A DNA stretch of 64,000 bases from Bacteroidales bacterium (GCA_016707785.1 JADJGZ010000005.1:62001-126000); one strand, 5' to 3'. Shown: positions 35,762-44,866, counted from the first letter of the stretch. Numbers and translations are program-made. Notes: generated by a model not told the origin, from the letters alone.

Positions 35762-35880
35762 ATTCTTCTTCCATCCAGACTTTACTGTCGGTACCGGAAT
35801 TCAACCGGTTCAGTCCCGTTATTTGTACGGGAGTCGCGGACTATACCGCCGGTCGGGAATTTCGCCCTGCCCTGAAGAAT
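35762..35880 (-). promoter_or_regulatory. FMN riboswitch (RFN element)
   Basis: The leftward sequence has the conserved RFN blocks in order: closing stem ATTCTTC with GAAGAAT, AGGGCAGGGCGAAATTCCC, GACCGGCGGTATAGTCCGCG, a variable hairpin CCCGT/ACGGG, GAACCGGTTGAATTCCGG, CCGACAGT and AGTCTGGATGG. All loop motifs that contact FMN are intact. It precedes a TonB receptor gene rather than rib genes. Confidence 0.95.
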
Positions 35881-35912
35881 ATATCCCTGTTAACCAAATA
35901 ACAGGAAGAGTG

Positions 35913-35920
35913 CAAAAGTA
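35913..35920 (-). promoter_or_regulatory. promoter -7 element for the riboswitch-receptor transcript
   Basis: Reads TACTTTTG leftward, 33 bases before the first riboswitch base. Confidence 0.45.
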
Positions 35921-35984
35921 ATAATTTTAATATATAAGAGAAGTAGATTTGAAAAAATCACTTTACTTTTTCCGGAGCCTGGAC

Positions 35985-37016
35985 CTAGAATAAGAATCTG
36001 TCCTGATTCCTGAGATGAATCACCTGACCGGGATTTAGATCCTCATCCCCTAACATATCATTATACTTTAAAAGCAACTTCAGTTTTACCCCTGTTTCCT
36101 GAGAAATAGAATACATTGAATCAGTTTTTTTGACGATAAAGGTATCTTCAACACCTCTTCTTTTCTTAGGTTCCAGGTAAATGATTTGTCCAATCGTTAA
36201 AACATCCATTTCCAACATATCATTGTCTTTGTATACCTGGAAGGCAAATATTCCAAATTCTTTTGCGATTCCATACCAGGTGTCACCCTGCTTGGCAAAG
36301 ATGAAAGGAATTCCATTATTTTCATAAACCTTTCTGCCGGATTCTGTTGTTCTTCGAATCTTAAATAAGCTTTCAGCAGGAGTTTTATAACCTTCTTTGA
36401 AAAGCCTGCTGTCAGAGATTTTAGCAATGTATTCTTCTTTAAGTGCAGGATCTTGAACAGGATCCTTTTCAAGTTTGGCAATGCTGTTCTCCAGTTTATC
36501 AAAGCGTGAGAGATTATGAGTCTCAATGAGTCTGATCAGAATTGCAGGATATTGCGGATTAGTGGCATACCCGGCTTGTTTCAATCCCATTGCCCATCCG
36601 GTATAATCGTTGGAATCAAGTGAGAATAGCGCAGCATATCTGGGTCGGGTGGAAAGGAATATGGAATGATCACGATAGGAATCCTCAGCATTATTATATT
36701 TCCTGAAACATTCATGCTCTTCATCATCATCATAGTAAAATCGTTCGCCGGTCCAATCTTTATGGCATTTAATACCAAAATGATTATTGGCTTCCGAAGC
36801 TAGTGGACTTAACCCACAATTACTCTCAATGATGCCCTGGGCAAGTGTAATGCTCGCCGGAATCTTATAGATCAACATTTCCTCTATGGCGATACTTTTG
36901 AACTTCTCGATGTAGGATTTATAATCCGGAATTTGGGTGGTTTGAGATAATATTTCCTCACTCAAGAGCAAAATCAGGAAAATAATTAGAAAGGATCTAT
37001 ATGATTTAAGTGACAT
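35985..37016 (-). CDS. glucosaminidase with two LysM domains
   Basis: A 343-residue secreted peptidoglycan hydrolase. Signal peptide to about SQTTQ. The catalytic domain (~30-175) is of the GH73/LytG type: PASITLAQGIIESNCGLSPLA with the likely catalytic Glu, NNHFGIKCHKDW, ECFRKYNNAEDSYRDHSIFL, RPRYAAL and AGYATNPQYP. Two LysM units follow (FAKQGDTWYGIAKEFGIFAF and FIVKKTDSMYSISQETGVKL), which bind glycan. It cleaves GlcNAc-beta-1,4-MurNAc bonds in the periplasm during growth or division. A TACCTTTG promoter element lies 30 bases upstream. No neighbour is clearly linked to it. Confidence 0.9.
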   Translation of the reverse strand: MSLKSYRSFLIIFLILLLSEEILSQTTQIPDYKSYIEKFKSIAIEEMLIYKIPASITLAQGIIESNCGLSPLASEANNHFGIKCHKDWTGERFYYDDDEEHECFRKYNNAEDSYRDHSIFLSTRPRYAALFSLDSNDYTGWAMGLKQAGYATNPQYPAILIRLIETHNLSRFDKLENSIAKLEKDPVQDPALKEEYIAKISDSRLFKEGYKTPAESLFKIRRTTESGRKVYENNGIPFIFAKQGDTWYGIAKEFGIFAFQVYKDNDMLEMDVLTIGQIIYLEPKKRRGVEDTFIVKKTDSMYSISQETGVKLKLLLKYNDMLGDEDLNPGQVIHLRNQDRFLF

Positions 37017-37045
37017 TTTACTCAGTTTTAGTTTATTAGTAATTA

Positions 37046-37053
37046 CAAAGGTA
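37046..37053 (-). promoter_or_regulatory. promoter -7 element for the LysM glucosaminidase
   Basis: Reads TACCTTTG leftward, 30 bases before the start codon. Confidence 0.5.
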
Positions 37054-37154
37054 ATAACATCTATTCGAAACCTTTGTCAAACAATGATTCTGAATAATTT
37101 TAAATATTTATATTTTTATTTTAATAAAATGAATCAATCTGCCATTACTTATTA

Positions 37155-37162
37155 TATATTTG
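37155..37162 (+). promoter_or_regulatory. promoter -7 element before a putative small RNA
   Basis: TATATTTG with no coding region downstream until the rightward terminator at 37286; no clear -33 element. Confidence 0.35.
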
Positions 37163-37168
37163 TAGCGT

Positions 37169-37316
37169 AAATCAATTAGTTACTAATTTATTTTACAAAC
37201 TCTCGTAAATACTTGTGTACTTCTTATCAAACTCGTTCAGAGTTTGAGGTTTTCTGGTTAATATTTGGTTAATAATTTGGTTCAGCTAACCCCGCCCATG
37301 CGGGGTTTTCTGCTTT
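37169..37316 (+). ncRNA. candidate small non-coding RNA
   Basis: A ~145-base stretch with no open frame, bounded by a promoter-like TATATTTG and a strong rightward terminator. It contains a second hairpin, CAAACTC, five bases, GAGTTTG (about 37228-37246). Neither neighbouring gene runs in this direction, so the terminator has no protein gene to serve. I cannot match it to a known RNA family; 6S-type RNA is one option to test. Confidence 0.35.
37286..37316 (+). terminator. rightward intrinsic terminator
   Basis: AACCCCGC, four bases, GCGGGGTT, then TTCTGCTTTT. The T-rich side is to the right. Confidence 0.7.
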
Positions 37317-37345
37317 TATACGCCATAGTATTGATTAGCTGGATT

Positions 37346-37939
37346 TTACCAAAGACTTAATTGCATTGAGAAACTCTTCCGATGAAATGGGGTTATACCA
37401 AACCTGGCTATAGCTTCTCTATGAAACAGAGTGGGATATCCTTTATTTTTATCCCATTGATAATCTGGATATAGCTTTGAAAGAGCGTCCATAAAGTCAT
37501 CACGATAGGTTTTGGCAAGCACAGATGCAGCAGCAATAGATAAATAGATTCCATCACCTTTTATTATACAGGAGTAAGGAATATCATTGAAAGCATGAAA
37601 GCGGTTTCCATCAATCAACAGATATCCGGGAGGTACATCCAATTTTTCAATTGCCAAATGCATCGCTTTTATAGAGGCATTCAGAATATTAATCTGATCG
37701 ATTACATTATTATCAACGGAAGCAACAGCAAAAGAAACAGCCTCTTTTTCAATTTCAAACCTGAGTTTTTCCCTCTTCTTTTGAGTTAGTTTCTTTGAAT
37801 CATCCAATTCATGATTATGATAATCAGAAGGAAGAATTACAGCTGCAGCATAAACAGGTCCACATAAACATCCTCTACCAGCCTCATCACAACCGGCTTC
37901 GATCTTACCTGTCCCATATGTACTTTTCAACACACTCAT
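37346..37939 (-). CDS. rnhB: ribonuclease HII
   Basis: Removes ribonucleotides from RNA-DNA hybrids in the cytosol. The start is set at ATG 37939 because it overlaps the stop of the upstream gene in an ATGA junction; a start at 37990 would add a Cys-rich tail foreign to the family. The 197 residues include GCDEAGRGCLCGPVYAAAV (first catalytic Asp and Glu), LDDSKKLTQKKRE, DGNRFHAF with the third acidic residue in LLIDGN, SIAAASVLAKTYRD and NKGYPTLFHREAI. Last gene of the leftward nucleotide cluster. Confidence 0.95.
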   Translation of the reverse strand: MSVLKSTYGTGKIEAGCDEAGRGCLCGPVYAAAVILPSDYHNHELDDSKKLTQKKREKLRFEIEKEAVSFAVASVDNNVIDQINILNASIKAMHLAIEKLDVPPGYLLIDGNRFHAFNDIPYSCIIKGDGIYLSIAAASVLAKTYRDDFMDALSKLYPDYQWDKNKGYPTLFHREAIARFGITPFHRKSFSMQLSLW

Positions 37940-38916
37940 GCAAGGAACCTTAAAGTGAGCAGAAGAATTACAAATGCAAGTACAAACCATTCAAAAAAAG
38001 TTGATTTCTTTGAGAGACTTATTACTCCGGTAATTGCAAAAGATAATGGGACATAAAAAATCTGATGACTTTCTTTCAAAGGAGCTCCTGATATTATTAT
38101 CAAAGGTATGCAGGCAAAAATCAGATTCATCATAATAAATGATTTGCGCCTGATACTGATTACCCTGTCCTGAACAAGATTAACCAAAGTAAACGATGAG
38201 ATTCCAAGTATGAGTATCAGTCCGGCTAACCAAATGTATTGAATTAAAGAAAGACCTGCCAGGTTAAGCCCTGGATCTTCAATAGATTGGAGCATATTAC
38301 TCAACCCTATCTCTAGTTTATCTGTCCAAAAATACCAGCTGAACAGGTAAACAAAAGGTATCAGGTATCCAATGAGTGTGATTATCCACTCTCTCCAAGT
38401 AGTAATACGATAGGTCATAAAAGAAAACCAAATAAGCAAAAGGAGATAAACAGATGGAAAATAAAACAGAGATGCAATACCTATTGAAAGTGATGCTGAA
38501 AATACTTGTCGTAGTGGATCCTGTTGCCCATATATCCGCATTAGCGTATGAATAGCAAACAATAACAATAAGCTCGCAGGTAATAAGGGATGCAGAAGCA
38601 ACAAAGCCGGATTCCAGCTTAGAAAAAACAGTAAAAATATGGCAGAAAGGAAATTGTCTCTGGAATGGATATCATTCACCGAGCCAATATAATAGAGTAA
38701 TAAACATAAAGATATTGTCAGCAGAAGAGCAACAAGTGTTGGAATGACTGGCCACCATGAAATCACTTGTACCAAAAGGACATAAAGAGGACCTTCGGAT
38801 ACAATTCTGAGAGGCTGCTGTGGCTCTATAAAGGCTGGCAACCATAGCAAAGTACCTATTGCAATGAATAGTAAAAACTGAATAAAAAAACCAAGTCTGG
38901 AAATTCTCCTTAACAT
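37936..38916 (-). CDS. DUF6427-like integral membrane protein
   Basis: A 326-residue protein with about nine to ten predicted membrane spans (for example FFIQFLLFIAIGTLLWLPAF, VVPTLVALLL-type segments, ASLFYFPSVYLLLLIWFSFM, FVLAFVILLLTLRFLA). Length and the segment WFSFMTYRITTWREWIITLIGYLIPF fit the Bacteroidota DUF6427 family. Function is unknown. Its start overlaps the purD stop by seven bases and its end overlaps rnhB by four, so it is translationally tied to both. Confidence 0.8.
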   Translation of the reverse strand: MLRRISRLGFFIQFLLFIAIGTLLWLPAFIEPQQPLRIVSEGPLYVLLVQVISWWPVIPTLVALLLTISLCLLLYYIGSVNDIHSRDNFLSAIFLLFFLSWNPALLLLHPLLPASLLLLFAIHTLMRIYGQQDPLRQVFSASLSIGIASLFYFPSVYLLLLIWFSFMTYRITTWREWIITLIGYLIPFVYLFSWYFWTDKLEIGLSNMLQSIEDPGLNLAGLSLIQYIWLAGLILILGISSFTLVNLVQDRVISIRRKSFIMMNLIFACIPLIIISGAPLKESHQIFYVPLSFAITGVISLSKKSTFFEWFVLAFVILLLTLRFLA

Positions 38917-40226
38917 CCTGAAGTATTCATCGGTTTAAAAGAAGCGAGGTCATTACCAATATCTCTCCTGAAATAAGCACCTTCATAGCTTGCACAATCC
39001 ATTGAACGATAAACATTTGCCAATGCATCTTCCAAATTATCGCCAAATTCCATAATAGCTATAACCCTACCTCCAGAAGTCACAGCTTTTCCCAATGAAG
39101 TATTAAAAGTAGTGCCCGCATGGATCAGCATTGCAGTAGATGATTTTTTAACTTCAATTGGCTTACCTTTAATATAAGAACCAGGATAGCCAGCTGAAAC
39201 CATCATCACACAAGCTGCAGTTCTGGGGTCTGTTTCAATTGTTTGCCGGTCCAGGCAACCATCCGATGCAGCAATCAATAATTCGAGGATATCATTTGAA
39301 ATTCTGGGCAATACTACTTCAGTCTCTGGGTCACCCAACCTGACATTGTATTCTATTACATATGGATTCCCATTAACATTCATCAGTCCGATAAACAGAA
39401 ATCCCTTATAGGTAATTCCTTCATCTATTAATCCTTTCACCGATGGTTTGATAATCTGATCTTCAACCTTTTTCATGAAAGATAGATCTGCAAAAGGCAC
39501 GGGTGATATTGATCCCATCCCACCTGTATTCAGGCCTGTATCTCCCTCTCCTATTCTTTTATAATCCTTAGCTTCAGGCAAAATCAGGTAATTTTTCCCA
39601 TCAAGCAATACAAACACTGATAATTCAATACCATCAAGGAATTCTTCAATCACAACCTTAGATGATGCTTCCCCAAATTTTTGATTGAGAAGCATTTCCC
39701 TTAATTCAATTTCGGCTTCACGAATTTCAGAGAGAATAACTACACCCTTTCCAGCGGCTAAACCGTCAGCTTTCAGAACAAATGGTGGTTTTATTCTCCT
39801 CAGAAAAGCAACACCCTCTTCTATTGTATCTCTTGTGAAGGTTTCAAATTTAGCTGTCGGAATACTATTCTTTATCATGAAATTCTTTGCAAAATCCTTG
39901 CTGCCTTCCAAAGCTGCACCAGCCTTATCAGGACCAATGACTTTTATATGGGCAATTTCAGGATCTGCAAGAAAGTAGTCATGGATGCCTTTAACAAGTG
40001 GCTCTTCAGGCCCTACAACAACCAGATCAATGTTTTCTTTCAGTACCAGGTTCTTAATCAACTCAAAATCCAAAATATTCAAGTCAATATTTACACCAAA
40101 TTCCGAGGTTCCTGCATTACCGGGAGCCGTAAAGAGATTATTACAAAACTGACTTTGTTTAATTTTCCAGGCTAAAGTGTATTCTCTCCCTCCCGAGCCA
40201 AGTATCAGCACATTTGTTTTTTTCAT
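38910..40226 (-). CDS. purD: phosphoribosylamine-glycine ligase
   Basis: Second step of de novo purine synthesis: ATP-dependent joining of glycine to phosphoribosylamine. Start at ATG 40226 (MKKTNVLILGSGGREYTLAWK); an ATG two codons earlier (40232) is possible, and a TTG at 40301 inside pyrD is unlikely. ATP-grasp features are PPFVLKADGLAAGKGVVIL, VIEEFLDGIELSVFVL, GDTGLNTGGMGSISPVP and YVIEYNVRLGDPETEVVLPR. Length about 438 residues, normal. It sits between pyrD and the DUF6427 gene on the same strand. Confidence 0.95.
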   Translation of the reverse strand: MKKTNVLILGSGGREYTLAWKIKQSQFCNNLFTAPGNAGTSEFGVNIDLNILDFELIKNLVLKENIDLVVVGPEEPLVKGIHDYFLADPEIAHIKVIGPDKAGAALEGSKDFAKNFMIKNSIPTAKFETFTRDTIEEGVAFLRRIKPPFVLKADGLAAGKGVVILSEIREAEIELREMLLNQKFGEASSKVVIEEFLDGIELSVFVLLDGKNYLILPEAKDYKRIGEGDTGLNTGGMGSISPVPFADLSFMKKVEDQIIKPSVKGLIDEGITYKGFLFIGLMNVNGNPYVIEYNVRLGDPETEVVLPRISNDILELLIAASDGCLDRQTIETDPRTAACVMMVSAGYPGSYIKGKPIEVKKSSTAMLIHAGTTFNTSLGKAVTSGGRVIAIMEFGDNLEDALANVYRSMDCASYEGAYFRRDIGNDLASFKPMNTSGC

Positions 40227-40290
40227 GGTCATTATAATCTCCGGTTCATTCAGTTGCAATTTATTGAAAAATGCTTTCTGCAATATCCTA

Positions 40291-41214
40291 TCAGGTTTCA
40301 AGGCTTCCTATAATTTCATTCACTGAATTGAATTTATGTCTGATAAGATAATCTTCAATTCCATCAACAATTTTTATACAAACAGATGGATCAATAAAAT
40401 TAGCTGTACCCACTTGTATAGCAGTGGCACCGGCAATCAGGAATTCAATTGCATCGGTTGCATTGGAAATTCCTCCCATACCTATCACTGGAATTTTTAC
40501 AGCTTTGGCAACCTGCCAAACCATTCTCAGTGCAATTGGTTTAATTGCAGGGCCAGATAAACCGCCTGTAATCGTTGATAACAGAGGCTTTCTTTTCTCT
40601 GCATCAATGGCCATTCCCAGTAAAGTATTGATCAATGAAACAGAATCAGCCCCTTCATCCTGCACGGCCAGGGCAATGTCTGCAATATTGGTAACATTAG
40701 GCGAGAGCTTGACAATCAATGTTTTATCATAAACATCCCTCACTGCGCGGGTCACAGAAGCAGCCATAGGACAGGAAGTCCCAAAAGCCATTCCCCCTTC
40801 TTTTACATTCGGGCACGAAATATTCAATTCAATCCCGGTTACATGTTCCAGGGCATTCAATTTCTCAGCCACCTCAATATATCCTTCCACTGTGGAATCG
40901 GAGACATTTACAACGATTTCAGTATCATAATGGCTGATCCGGGGATAAATCTGGTGGATAAAGTATTCAACCCCCTTATTTTGAAGTCCGACTGAATTAA
41001 GCATTCCCATTGGTGTTTCAACCATCCGGGGATATTTGTTGCCATCTCGGTTTTTTGATGTACATGCTTTGGTAAGGATACCACCTAGCCTGTTAACATC
41101 CATAAAATCATCAAATTCCGGCCCATATCCAAATGTTCCGGAGGCAGACATAACCGGGTTTTTAAGCTGTAATGAGTGGATTTTTACAGATAGGTCTGGC
41201 TTCATTTTATTCAA
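40291..41214 (-). CDS. pyrD: dihydroorotate dehydrogenase, class 1B catalytic subunit
   Basis: Oxidises dihydroorotate to orotate in pyrimidine synthesis, passing electrons through the PyrK subunit to NAD+. A 307-residue FMN barrel with KNPVMSASGTFGYG, NSVGLQNKG, IELNISCPNVKEGGMAFG (the Cys general base of class 1 enzymes), VKLSPNVTNI, GGLSGPAIKPIALRMVW and VIGMGGISNATDAIEFLIAG. The presence of pyrK 85 bases upstream on the same strand confirms class 1B. An ATG three codons further in (MKPDLSVKI) is an alternative start. Confidence 0.95.
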   Translation of the reverse strand: MNKMKPDLSVKIHSLQLKNPVMSASGTFGYGPEFDDFMDVNRLGGILTKACTSKNRDGNKYPRMVETPMGMLNSVGLQNKGVEYFIHQIYPRISHYDTEIVVNVSDSTVEGYIEVAEKLNALEHVTGIELNISCPNVKEGGMAFGTSCPMAASVTRAVRDVYDKTLIVKLSPNVTNIADIALAVQDEGADSVSLINTLLGMAIDAEKRKPLLSTITGGLSGPAIKPIALRMVWQVAKAVKIPVIGMGGISNATDAIEFLIAGATAIQVGTANFIDPSVCIKIVDGIEDYLIRHKFNSVNEIIGSLET

Positions 41215-41299
41215 GTCTTGAATTAACCCTATAAATGTACGATTTGTCTTTCATATCAGGAATTCCGGAGAAGTTACCAAATCCTGATCAGGCATTACA

Positions 41300-42076
41300 T
41301 CAATGCCAACCGGCTAATTCTCTACTATCGAAAACAGGTCCTTCAACACAAGTTGTTTTGTTTCCTTCATGAGTTTCCACAATACAGCACAGGCAGGCAC
41401 CAATGCCACAAGCCATCAGGTTTTCCAGGGAGACTTCACAAGGTACATTTCTTGAATAAGCAAGACTGGCCACAGCTTTCATCATAGGATTCGGCCCACA
41501 GGCATAGATTTTATTATAGTTCAGTTCTTTATTGTGAAAGATTGAGTGCTGAGTAACAAGACCTTTTTCCCCTCTGGAACCATCATCAGTAGAAATGAAA
41601 ACCCTGGCAAACGGTTCATACACCCATGGTTCAATAATGTCTTTCTCTGTTCGTCCACCAATAAGAACATCAACATTGCAACCTTTACTGTGAAGTGATT
41701 TTGCTAAAAGCAACATAGGTGCAATTCCCACTCCTCCTCCAATAAGAAGAGCATCAGAGCCTTCAGGATCTGAAAATGGGCGACCTAAAGGATAAATCAT
41801 ATTTACTGTATCTCCCTCACTAAGGCATGAAAGAGTCTTAGTACCATCACCCACCGATTTAATGAGAATTGAGACTACCCTGTTTTCATAATCTACATCA
41901 TAAATTGAAAACGGGCGTCGGAGATAGGTTGATGGTGAACCAGTTACAAGAACTTCGGCAAATTGACCCGGTTCGATGGAAGGTAATGGCTCTGAGCATT
42001 GGAGATAAAGAACAAAATAATCAGGATTGATGATATCATTTCTGACTACCTTGAAATCATGCATAAACTTCTTCAT
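41300..42076 (-). CDS. pyrK: dihydroorotate dehydrogenase electron transfer subunit
   Basis: FAD and [2Fe-2S] subunit of class 1B dihydroorotate dehydrogenase. The start is ATG 42076 (MKKFMHDFKVV); a longer frame to TTG 42127 would begin inside a terminator hairpin. FAD binding: YLRRPFSIYDVD; NAD binding: LLIGGGVGIAPMLLLA; the iron-sulfur ligands are in ENLMACGIGACLCCIVET and the downstream KTTCVEGPVF. About 258 residues, normal length. The terminator at 42111-42137 separates it from DUF5606, so it probably has its own start of transcription, with pyrD downstream. Confidence 0.94.
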   Translation of the reverse strand: MKKFMHDFKVVRNDIINPDYFVLYLQCSEPLPSIEPGQFAEVLVTGSPSTYLRRPFSIYDVDYENRVVSILIKSVGDGTKTLSCLSEGDTVNMIYPLGRPFSDPEGSDALLIGGGVGIAPMLLLAKSLHSKGCNVDVLIGGRTEKDIIEPWVYEPFARVFISTDDGSRGEKGLVTQHSIFHNKELNYNKIYACGPNPMMKAVASLAYSRNVPCEVSLENLMACGIGACLCCIVETHEGNKTTCVEGPVFDSRELAGWH

Positions 42077-42110
42077 TTTCAGTTTTTTGCTTAGTTTGGC
42101 TTTGTCAGCT

Positions 42111-42137
42111 AAAAAAAAGTCCGCCAAATGACGGACT
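42111..42137 (-). terminator. leftward intrinsic terminator after the DUF5606 gene
   Basis: Leftward AGTCCG, eight bases, CGGACT, then eight T, starting six bases after the DUF5606 stop. Confidence 0.75.
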
Positions 42138-42142
42138 ATCCA

Positions 42143-42601
42143 TTATTCCTTTTCTTCGGAGGAAGGTTCTTCTCCAGGTGATTCTGCAGCGACTTCAGCA
42201 GATTCTTCAATTACTTCACTAAAGTCAGTGACGCCATTCTCCAATAAGATATTATACCATGCAGTCACCTTTCGCATATGGGAAACATAGAAACGTTCCT
42301 TATCATAGTCGGGGACTATACTTTCAAAAAAGTTAACCAATTCTTTCTCAGATGATTTTGAACCAGGGGCAGGCTTTTCAGCAAGGTTTAACTGCATCAG
42401 GCGAAATACTTCCCTGAGATGCATATCTTCATTAGCAGTATAAATGCTAATTTCTCCCAGGGCACTGATTTTATCACTGGCAAATACCTGGAATCTTTTA
42501 CCGTCGCTTAAAGATTCAACAATGACCCCGGTTTTAGATTGAGCTACATTTCTATAAAGACCAGGCTTTCCTGAAATTGACAATACGTCCTTTAAATCCA
42601 T
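42143..42601 (-). CDS. DUF5606-like conserved protein
   Basis: A 152-residue cytosolic protein of a Bacteroidota-restricted family. The conserved part is MDLKDVLSISGKPGLYRNVA, GVIVESLSDGKRFQVFASDK, ISALGEISIYT and the helical YVSHMRKVTAWYNILLENGV, followed by a disordered acidic tail (EESAEVAAESPGEEPSSEEK). Function unknown. It lies 84 bases after purB on the same strand and ends at a terminator, so it is likely the last gene of a purB transcript. Confidence 0.85.
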   Translation of the reverse strand: MDLKDVLSISGKPGLYRNVAQSKTGVIVESLSDGKRFQVFASDKISALGEISIYTANEDMHLREVFRLMQLNLAEKPAPGSKSSEKELVNFFESIVPDYDKERFYVSHMRKVTAWYNILLENGVTDFSEVIEESAEVAAESPGEEPSSEEKE

Positions 42602-42685
42602 CTTCTATTTTTTTTTGCAAAAGTATAAAAAACCATTGTTATGGCAGAGTCAATTCCGGACTACTCCATATTATTATTGAGTATT

Positions 42686-44038
42686 CTAAATTTTGAAACG
42701 GCCGGTATAATTCTCAGGTGTAATTTTATGTAACTCTTTCTTTACTTTAGCACTCACATTTAATTTGTCAATCAGCTCAGAAATAGACTGTTGGGTAATA
42801 TGAGAATTTGTCCGGGTGAGTGCTTTTAAGGTTTCATAGGGTTTAGGATAACCTTCACGTCTAAGAATAGTTTGAACCGCTTCTGCAACAACAGCCCAGT
42901 TGTCCTGAAGATCTGCATGAAGTTTTTCTTCATTCAGTATTAATTTGTCAAGACCTTTGATGATAGACCTTAATGCTATGAAAGTATGAGCAATTGGCAC
43001 CCCAATGTTCCTTGTAACAGTTGAATCCGTTAGATCTCTTTGCAAACGTGACACAGGTAATTTCGCTGATAGATGCTCAAAAATTGCATTTGCTATTCCC
43101 AAATTCCCTTCTGCATTTTCAAAATCGATGGGATTTACTTTATGTGGCATAGCGGAAGAGCCAATTTCACCTGGTTTGATTTTTTGTTTGAAATATTCAC
43201 TGGAAATATAACTCCACATATCCCGGCAAAGATCTATTAATATGGTATTGATCCTCTTCATTGAATCAAATAATGCTGCCAGGTCATCATAATGATCTAT
43301 TTGTGTTGTTGTGCGTTGTCGCTCAAGTCCCAGGTGTTTCTTAACGAACTCATCTGCAAAATCAATCCAGTCAATTTCAGGATATGCAATATAATGAGCA
43401 TTAAAATTACCGGTAGCACCTCCAAACTTGGAAGTAAAGGGAACAGCTTTAAGCATTTTTAGCTGGGTCTTCAATCGTTCAGCAAAAACAAATACTTCTT
43501 TCCCAAGGATAGTAGGTGAAGCAGGCTGACCATGTGTACGTGCAAGCATTGGAATTTTCTTCCATTCCTTTGATCTGCGGGTAAGTTTTTGAATCAGGTC
43601 CTCATAAATAGGAATCATAACCTCGTTCATTGATAGATTCAATGAATAAGGAATAGCTGTATTATTAATGTCCTGGGAAGTCAATCCAAAGTGAATAAAC
43701 TCCTTGTATTTCCCTAATCCCAGTTTATCAAACTTTTTCTTGAGGTAATACTCAACAGCCTTTACATCGTGATTAGTAGTTAATTCAATTTCTTTAACTT
43801 CCAATGCATCAGTAAAAGTGAAATCTTTGCAAATGGATCTGAGATCTGAAATCCGCTTCCTGTCAAATTCTTTCAATTGATCCAGTGGGATATCACAAAG
43901 GGCAATAAAATATTCTATTTCCACAAATACCCTGTAATTGATAAGGGCGGCTTCGCTAAAATAATAGCTCAGTCTTTCTACTTGTTTTCGATATCTGCCA
44001 TCAATAGGAGAAATCGCATTTATCATTGTTAAGTCCAT
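42686..44038 (-). CDS. purB: adenylosuccinate lyase
   Basis: Catalyses two fumarate-releasing steps in purine synthesis (SAICAR to AICAR and adenylosuccinate to AMP). A 450-residue fumarase-superfamily protein with AISPIDGRYRKQVERLSYYF, EVKEIELTTNHDVKAVEYYL, FGLTSQDINNTAIPYSL, ARTHGQPASPTILGKE and the signature GSSAMPHKVNPIDFENAEGN. Normal length and all motifs intact. First gene of a leftward run; TACTTTTG promoter element 24 bases upstream. Confidence 0.96.
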   Translation of the reverse strand: MDLTMINAISPIDGRYRKQVERLSYYFSEAALINYRVFVEIEYFIALCDIPLDQLKEFDRKRISDLRSICKDFTFTDALEVKEIELTTNHDVKAVEYYLKKKFDKLGLGKYKEFIHFGLTSQDINNTAIPYSLNLSMNEVMIPIYEDLIQKLTRRSKEWKKIPMLARTHGQPASPTILGKEVFVFAERLKTQLKMLKAVPFTSKFGGATGNFNAHYIAYPEIDWIDFADEFVKKHLGLERQRTTTQIDHYDDLAALFDSMKRINTILIDLCRDMWSYISSEYFKQKIKPGEIGSSAMPHKVNPIDFENAEGNLGIANAIFEHLSAKLPVSRLQRDLTDSTVTRNIGVPIAHTFIALRSIIKGLDKLILNEEKLHADLQDNWAVVAEAVQTILRREGYPKPYETLKALTRTNSHITQQSISELIDKLNVSAKVKKELHKITPENYTGRFKI

Positions 44039-44061
44039 AGCTCTTTAGTATTTCAGGCATT

Positions 44062-44069
44062 CAAAAGTA
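44062..44069 (-). promoter_or_regulatory. promoter -7 element for purB
   Basis: Reads TACTTTTG leftward, 24 bases before the purB start codon. Confidence 0.45.
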
Positions 44070-44200
44070 TGAAATGAATCATGTAAATGTATTCATCTTT
44101 TGAAAGAATTAAAGTTAGTTTAATAAACATTTGGTATCAACAATTTAATAATGAGCTAAATACAAAATATCAATTATGAATTATTAGCAATATTAATCTC

Positions 44201-44866
44201 TTAAAAGCCAAGAGACTCATTGATAATAAAAACAGAAATATCTGATAATGAAGGCTTTCTCTTTAAAGCCAGGAATATATTACAACCACGTGCATCATCT
44301 CTACAATCCATGCAGACTCCTTTTTCAGTGCATGGAGTTTGACGATTCAACCTTTTCATGTTAATGGGAGCGGCAAGATTTCTGACCCTGTCCCAAGCAG
44401 TGGATTCATTTAAGCACAATTTGTTGACACCAGCAACAATAATTGTTTTTTTAGGACCAAATATCAGCGCTGACAGCCTATTTCCATTTCCATCAATATT
44501 GTAAATTTCACCTTGGGTGGTGATGGCATTAGAACTACATAAAAACAAGTCGCAAACTTGTTGTTTTCTCATAATCTCGATTTTCTCTTCCTGGGAAAGC
44601 CCTTCTTTATTGTGGTCAAGAATAATCGCGCCAGCTTCAGCAATTAAGAGATCAAGGCCAAGTTGTTTTAGGGTTTGAGAACCGCCAAAAGCCACAGTCA
44701 TACCTGGCTTCACAAAATCCATGATGATATTTATTGCTTCCTCTCTGCTATCGAAAAAACCTGCATCAAAATGATTCTTACGAAGGGCATCTATGGCTTT
44801 AACCGCAATAGATGTCGAATACCAGGAATTCAATCCTGAAACAAAATTATCAATTGAATCCCCCAT
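44201..44866 (-). CDS. LUD domain protein (LutC/YkgG-related)
   Basis: A 221-residue protein of the LUD (lactate utilisation) family: DAGFFDSREEAINIIMDFV, GMTVAFGGSQTLKQLGL, LFLCSSNAITTQGEIYNIDG, and KKTIIVAGVNKLC. The C-terminus has four cysteines in TPCTEKGVCMDCRDDARGCN, a possible metal or FeS site that many stand-alone LUD proteins of anaerobes share. No lutA or lutB gene is adjacent, so a direct role in lactate oxidation is not supported here. Divergent from rsmG; own promoter element at 44884. Confidence 0.85.
   Translation of the reverse strand: MGDSIDNFVSGLNSWYSTSIAVKAIDALRKNHFDAGFFDSREEAINIIMDFVKPGMTVAFGGSQTLKQLGLDLLIAEAGAIILDHNKEGLSQEEKIEIMRKQQVCDLFLCSSNAITTQGEIYNIDGNGNRLSALIFGPKKTIIVAGVNKLCLNESTAWDRVRNLAAPINMKRLNRQTPCTEKGVCMDCRDDARGCNIFLALKRKPSLSDISVFIINESLGF

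Noticed and set aside
37940..37990. Longer rnhB start
   Set aside because: The extra residues (Cys-rich) are not family-like, and the ATGA overlap at 37936-37939 gives a better start.
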